A DNA stretch of 7,525 bases from an uncultured Actinomyces sp. (GTDB lineage: Bacteria > Actinomycetota > Actinomycetes > Actinomycetales > Actinomycetaceae): NCBI GenBank assembly GCA_938030835.1, contig CALHID010000084.1, positions 1 to 7,525 of the forward strand, given 5' to 3'. The position numbers were made by a program, and so were the translations under genes. Within the stretch, counting starts at the first letter, position 1, and every line of letters starts with the position of its first letter. This document shows, piece by piece, positions 6,151-7,525 of this stretch. The notes under the pieces are model-generated. The model ran no database searches and had not been told where the DNA came from. It was given only the letters and a program-made list of their open reading frames with translations.

Positions 6151-7198
6151 ACTTGGCGGAGCTTGCTCCGGCGATCTGGCTTTCGAAGATGCCGATGTAG
6201 TTGGCGCGAGAGTCAGCTGCCTTGCGTACATCCCAGTCCACGTGCTTCACGACGTCCTGCTTGGGGACGTTCGGACCGACCTTGGCGTCGGGCAGGGTGG
6301 GTGCTGCGAAGGAGGGGACGTCCGCGTAGAGATCCTGAGCCTTGGTGGTCAGCAACCAGTCCATGTAGGCCTTGGCGCCTTCGGGGTTGCGTGCACCCGC
6401 GAGGACGGAGACTGCGCCCACTTCGTAGCCGGTGCCTTCCGAGGGGTAGGTGGTGACCAGGTCGGAATATCCGGCCTTGTTGGCCTTTTCGCAGTCGGAG
6501 TCGAGGGCGATGGCAACGGCCACTTCACCGCGTCCGGCCTGTTCAGTACCGGTTGCTGCGGACTTGGAGAACTGCATGATGTTGGGAACCAGTTCCTTGA
6601 AGTAGGAAATGGTCTTCTCCTGGTCGCCGTTGTTCAGGGTGGCGACGGTGTACATGGCCATGTAGCCAACGCCTGCGGTGGCAGGGTGCGGCATGGCAAT
6701 GCGCCCCTTGAATTCGGGCTTGAGCAGGTCCTGCCAGGAGGTGGGAGCCTGTGCGCCGATGCGTTCGAGTTCCTTCTTGTTGGAGCAGAACGCAATGGAG
6801 TCGGTGTAGAAGCCGGACCAGATGCCTTCGGCGTTGTTGTACTGCGAGGGCAGTGCGGAGGCGTTCTTCGAGACGTACTTTTCGATCTTGCCCTTGTCAT
6901 TGGCGACGAGGTGGTTTTCGGCCTGGCCGCCGGACCAGACGTCGAATTCACCGGGGTTGGTTTCGAGGCGGGCGAGGACTTCGCCGGCACCCAGGCGAAC
7001 GTAGGTGGCCTTCTGACCGGTTTCCCTGGTGTAGGCGGAGACGATCGCCTGGCAGAAATCTTCCTGCTGGGAGCAGGCAATGTTCAGGGTATCTGCCGAG
7101 GCGGAGCCTCCCTGGGTGCTCTGACCTTCGGGGGCAGAGCAGGCGGCGAGAGAGAGTGCCAGGAGTGCGGCGGGGAGAGCAGCGTAGCGTGCGCGCAT
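6149..7198 (-). CDS. ABC transporter substrate-binding lipoprotein, Fbp/Afu-like
   Basis: This 349-residue lipoprotein catches the substrate outside the membrane and delivers it to the permease. The N-terminus (MRARYAALPAALLALSLAAC) is a lipoprotein signal peptide with lipobox LAAC and the lipidated cysteine at residue 20. A Ser/Gly-rich linker follows. The mature part from about residue 37 has the two-lobed fold of the iron(III)/sugar-phosphate binding group: TLNIACSQ, GEFDVWSGG, SWQDLLKPEFKGRIAMPHP, GRGEVAVAIA and SVLAGARNPEGAKAYMDWLL. Where ferric-binding proteins carry tandem tyrosines after the GEVAVA strand, this protein has IALDSDCEKA, so the classical iron ligands are missing. Two ATGs are adjacent (7201 and 7198); GGAAGG lies 7 bases before the second, which I prefer. 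A longer start at 7261 would place 21 extra residues before the signal peptide and overlap the operator. It is the first gene of the operon. Its substrate is unproven; a phosphorylated organic compound is my favoured guess. Confidence 0.93.
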   Translation of the reverse strand: MRARYAALPAALLALSLAACSAPEGQSTQGGSASADTLNIACSQQEDFCQAIVSAYTRETGQKATYVRLGAGEVLARLETNPGEFDVWSGGQAENHLVANDKGKIEKYVSKNASALPSQYNNAEGIWSGFYTDSIAFCSNKKELERIGAQAPTSWQDLLKPEFKGRIAMPHPATAGVGYMAMYTVATLNNGDQEKTISYFKELVPNIMQFSKSAATGTEQAGRGEVAVAIALDSDCEKANKAGYSDLVTTYPSEGTGYEVGAVSVLAGARNPEGAKAYMDWLLTTKAQDLYADVPSFAAPTLPDAKVGPNVPKQDVVKHVDWDVRKAADSRANYIGIFESQIAGASSAK

Positions 7199-7205
7199 CA
7201 TTGAG

Positions 7206-7211
7206 CCTTCC
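7206..7211 (-). promoter_or_regulatory. Ribosome binding site of the substrate-binding protein gene
   Basis: GGAAGG on the minus strand stands 7 bases before ATG 7198 and 4 bases before ATG 7201. It supports a start at this double ATG rather than at the far upstream ATG at 7261, and it favours the second one. Confidence 0.6.
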
Positions 7212-7244
7212 GTTGCAATATGTTGTCTATGCACAGTTCGGAGT

Positions 7245-7262
7245 TGTGGATACGTTTCCACA
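7245..7262. promoter_or_regulatory. LacI-type operator O1 at the operon promoter
   Basis: TGTGGATACGTTTCCACA is an 18-bp palindrome with a central CG and only one mismatched pair. Its minus-strand core TGGAAACGTATCCA fits the general LacI/CcpA-type operator pattern TGnAAnCGnTnnCA. It begins right after the predicted transcription start, the classical place for a repressor to block the promoter. The LacI-family protein encoded at the end of the operon is the likely binder (inference). Confidence 0.78.
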
Positions 7263-7270
7263 CCGGAAAG

Positions 7271-7298
7271 AGTAGAGCATTTGCGGCAGTCTCGTCAA
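7271..7298 (-). promoter_or_regulatory. Predicted sigma-70-type promoter of the transporter operon
   Basis: On the minus strand, TTGACG (7298-7293) is separated by 16 bases from TCTACT (7276-7271). The latter is preceded by TGC, an extended -10 element. The -35 matches five of six consensus bases and the -10 four of six. Transcription would begin near 7264, giving a leader of about 65 bases and placing operator O1 at about +2 to +19. Confidence 0.6.
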
Positions 7299-7340
7299 TA
7301 AATAGGGACTTTTCCCCCAAAGCTTCACCAAATCGTAATC

Positions 7341-7354
7341 TGCATACGTTTTCA
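7341..7354. promoter_or_regulatory. Second LacI-type operator O2 upstream of the promoter
   Basis: TGCATACGTTTTCA reads TGAAAACGTATGCA on the minus strand and is identical to O1 at 12 of 14 positions in the same orientation. Its centre is 94 bp from that of O1, close to nine helical turns. This would allow one repressor tetramer, or two cooperating dimers, to bind both sites and loop the promoter. The symmetry is weaker than in O1 (two mismatched pairs). Confidence 0.62.
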
Positions 7355-7410
7355 TACGGGAAGCAGATTTTCTGATGCCCTTTTCCGAAGAACTCTGGAT
7401 TCATTCAGGA

Positions 7411-7438
7411 CGCGTATATTCACGCGCGTATTCACACG
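7411..7438. repeat. Imperfect 14-bp tandem repeat upstream of the operon
   Basis: Two adjoining units, CGCGTATATTCACG (7411-7424) and CGCGTATTCACACG (7425-7438), agree at 11 of 14 positions. They lie about 150 bp upstream of the predicted start of transcription. They could be paired binding sites for another regulator, possibly of a gene beyond the right edge, or a chance repeat. Confidence 0.4.
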
Positions 7439-7525
7439 CACATTGCGGCAATAAAAGAAAAGCGCCACAATCGGGTTAAGGGTCAAAAAGTGTGTCCGGA
7501 ATCGCGGATTTTCACGGATTGACCT

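Larger units (their letters stand above)
7202..7525. other. Upstream control region of the transporter operon (no gene seen)
   Basis: This 324-base stretch has lower GC than the genes and codes for nothing I can support. From left to right it holds the ribosome site, operator O1, the promoter, operator O2, the tandem repeat, and at 7442-7452 a small perfect palindrome ATTGC-G-GCAAT. The octamer TTGCGGCA occurs twice (7281-7288 and 7443-7450). The last bases contain TTGACC (7519-7524), which could be a -35 box of a gene reading rightward out of the window, but this cannot be tested here. Confidence 0.7.

Noticed and set aside
4348..6456. Open frame of 702 codons on the plus strand
   Set aside because: It is antisense to the permease and parts of its neighbours. 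Its translation is full of Gly/His/Asp/Glu low-complexity residues typical of the mirror frame of a GC-rich membrane-protein gene, and no family is recognisable.
6143..7204. Open frame of 353 codons on the plus strand
   Set aside because: It is antisense to the substrate-binding lipoprotein. Its Gly/Val-rich composition comes from the codon bias of the real gene.
7198..7404. 68-codon minus-strand frame in the upstream region
   Set aside because: It spans the promoter and both operators and overlaps the ribosome site of the binding-protein gene. It has no family resemblance and no plausible ribosome site of its own.
1..7525. CRISPR array, tRNA or rRNA gene, insertion sequence, prophage or integrase gene
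   Set aside because: No regular spacer-repeat pattern, cloverleaf, transposase-like protein or terminal inverted repeat could be found by reading both strands.

Overview
The window looks like chromosomal DNA of a high-GC Gram-positive bacterium. The protein families, the G/C-rich third codon positions and the moderate overall GC suggest an actinobacterium, possibly an Actinomycetaceae member (Actinomyces/Schaalia-like). That placement is inference from protein style; no rRNA or other marker is present.

Left part, plus strand (1-1540): the C-terminal 278 residues of an oligopeptide transporter (OPT family) gene that begins outside the window, closed by a strong rho-independent terminator (861-897). 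After it lies an orphan carbohydrate-binding module (CBM35-like, about 1090-1479). It is attached to what looks like the last strand of a glycoside-hydrolase domain, with no catalytic domain, signal peptide or ribosome binding site. I read it as the 3' remnant of a lost secreted glycosidase. Its first codons overlap a terminator hairpin that works on the minus strand. A second hairpin (1489-1530) lies between this remnant and the convergent minus-strand operon.

Centre and right, minus strand (7300 down to 1554): one compact operon in the order substrate-binding lipoprotein (7198-6149), fused two-domain permease (6066-4378), ABC ATPase (4381-3248), 2H phosphoesterase of the LigT/2'-5' RNA ligase type (3236-2610), LacI-family repressor (2564-1554). 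The permease and ATPase genes overlap by ATGA. The phosphoesterase ribosome binding site sits on the ATPase stop codon. A perfect 15-bp hairpin separates the binding-protein gene from the permease gene and probably sets their relative expression.

Regulation: the 324 bases upstream of the operon (7202-7525) hold a plausible promoter (TTGACG, 16 bp, TCTACT). Two LacI-type operators share the core TGnAAACGTATnCA: one at the predicted transcription start and one 94 bp upstream. The repressor encoded by the last gene is the obvious candidate ligand, which would make the operon self-regulating.

Functional reading: the transporter belongs by sequence to the Fbp/Afu ('ferric iron') branch. However, the binding protein lacks the tandem tyrosines of ferric-binding proteins, and the operon carries a sugar-type LacI repressor and a phosphoesterase. 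Uptake of a phosphorylated organic compound (sugar phosphate or phosphodiester) is therefore a better hypothesis than iron uptake. This is the most interesting idea in the window, and it is unproven.
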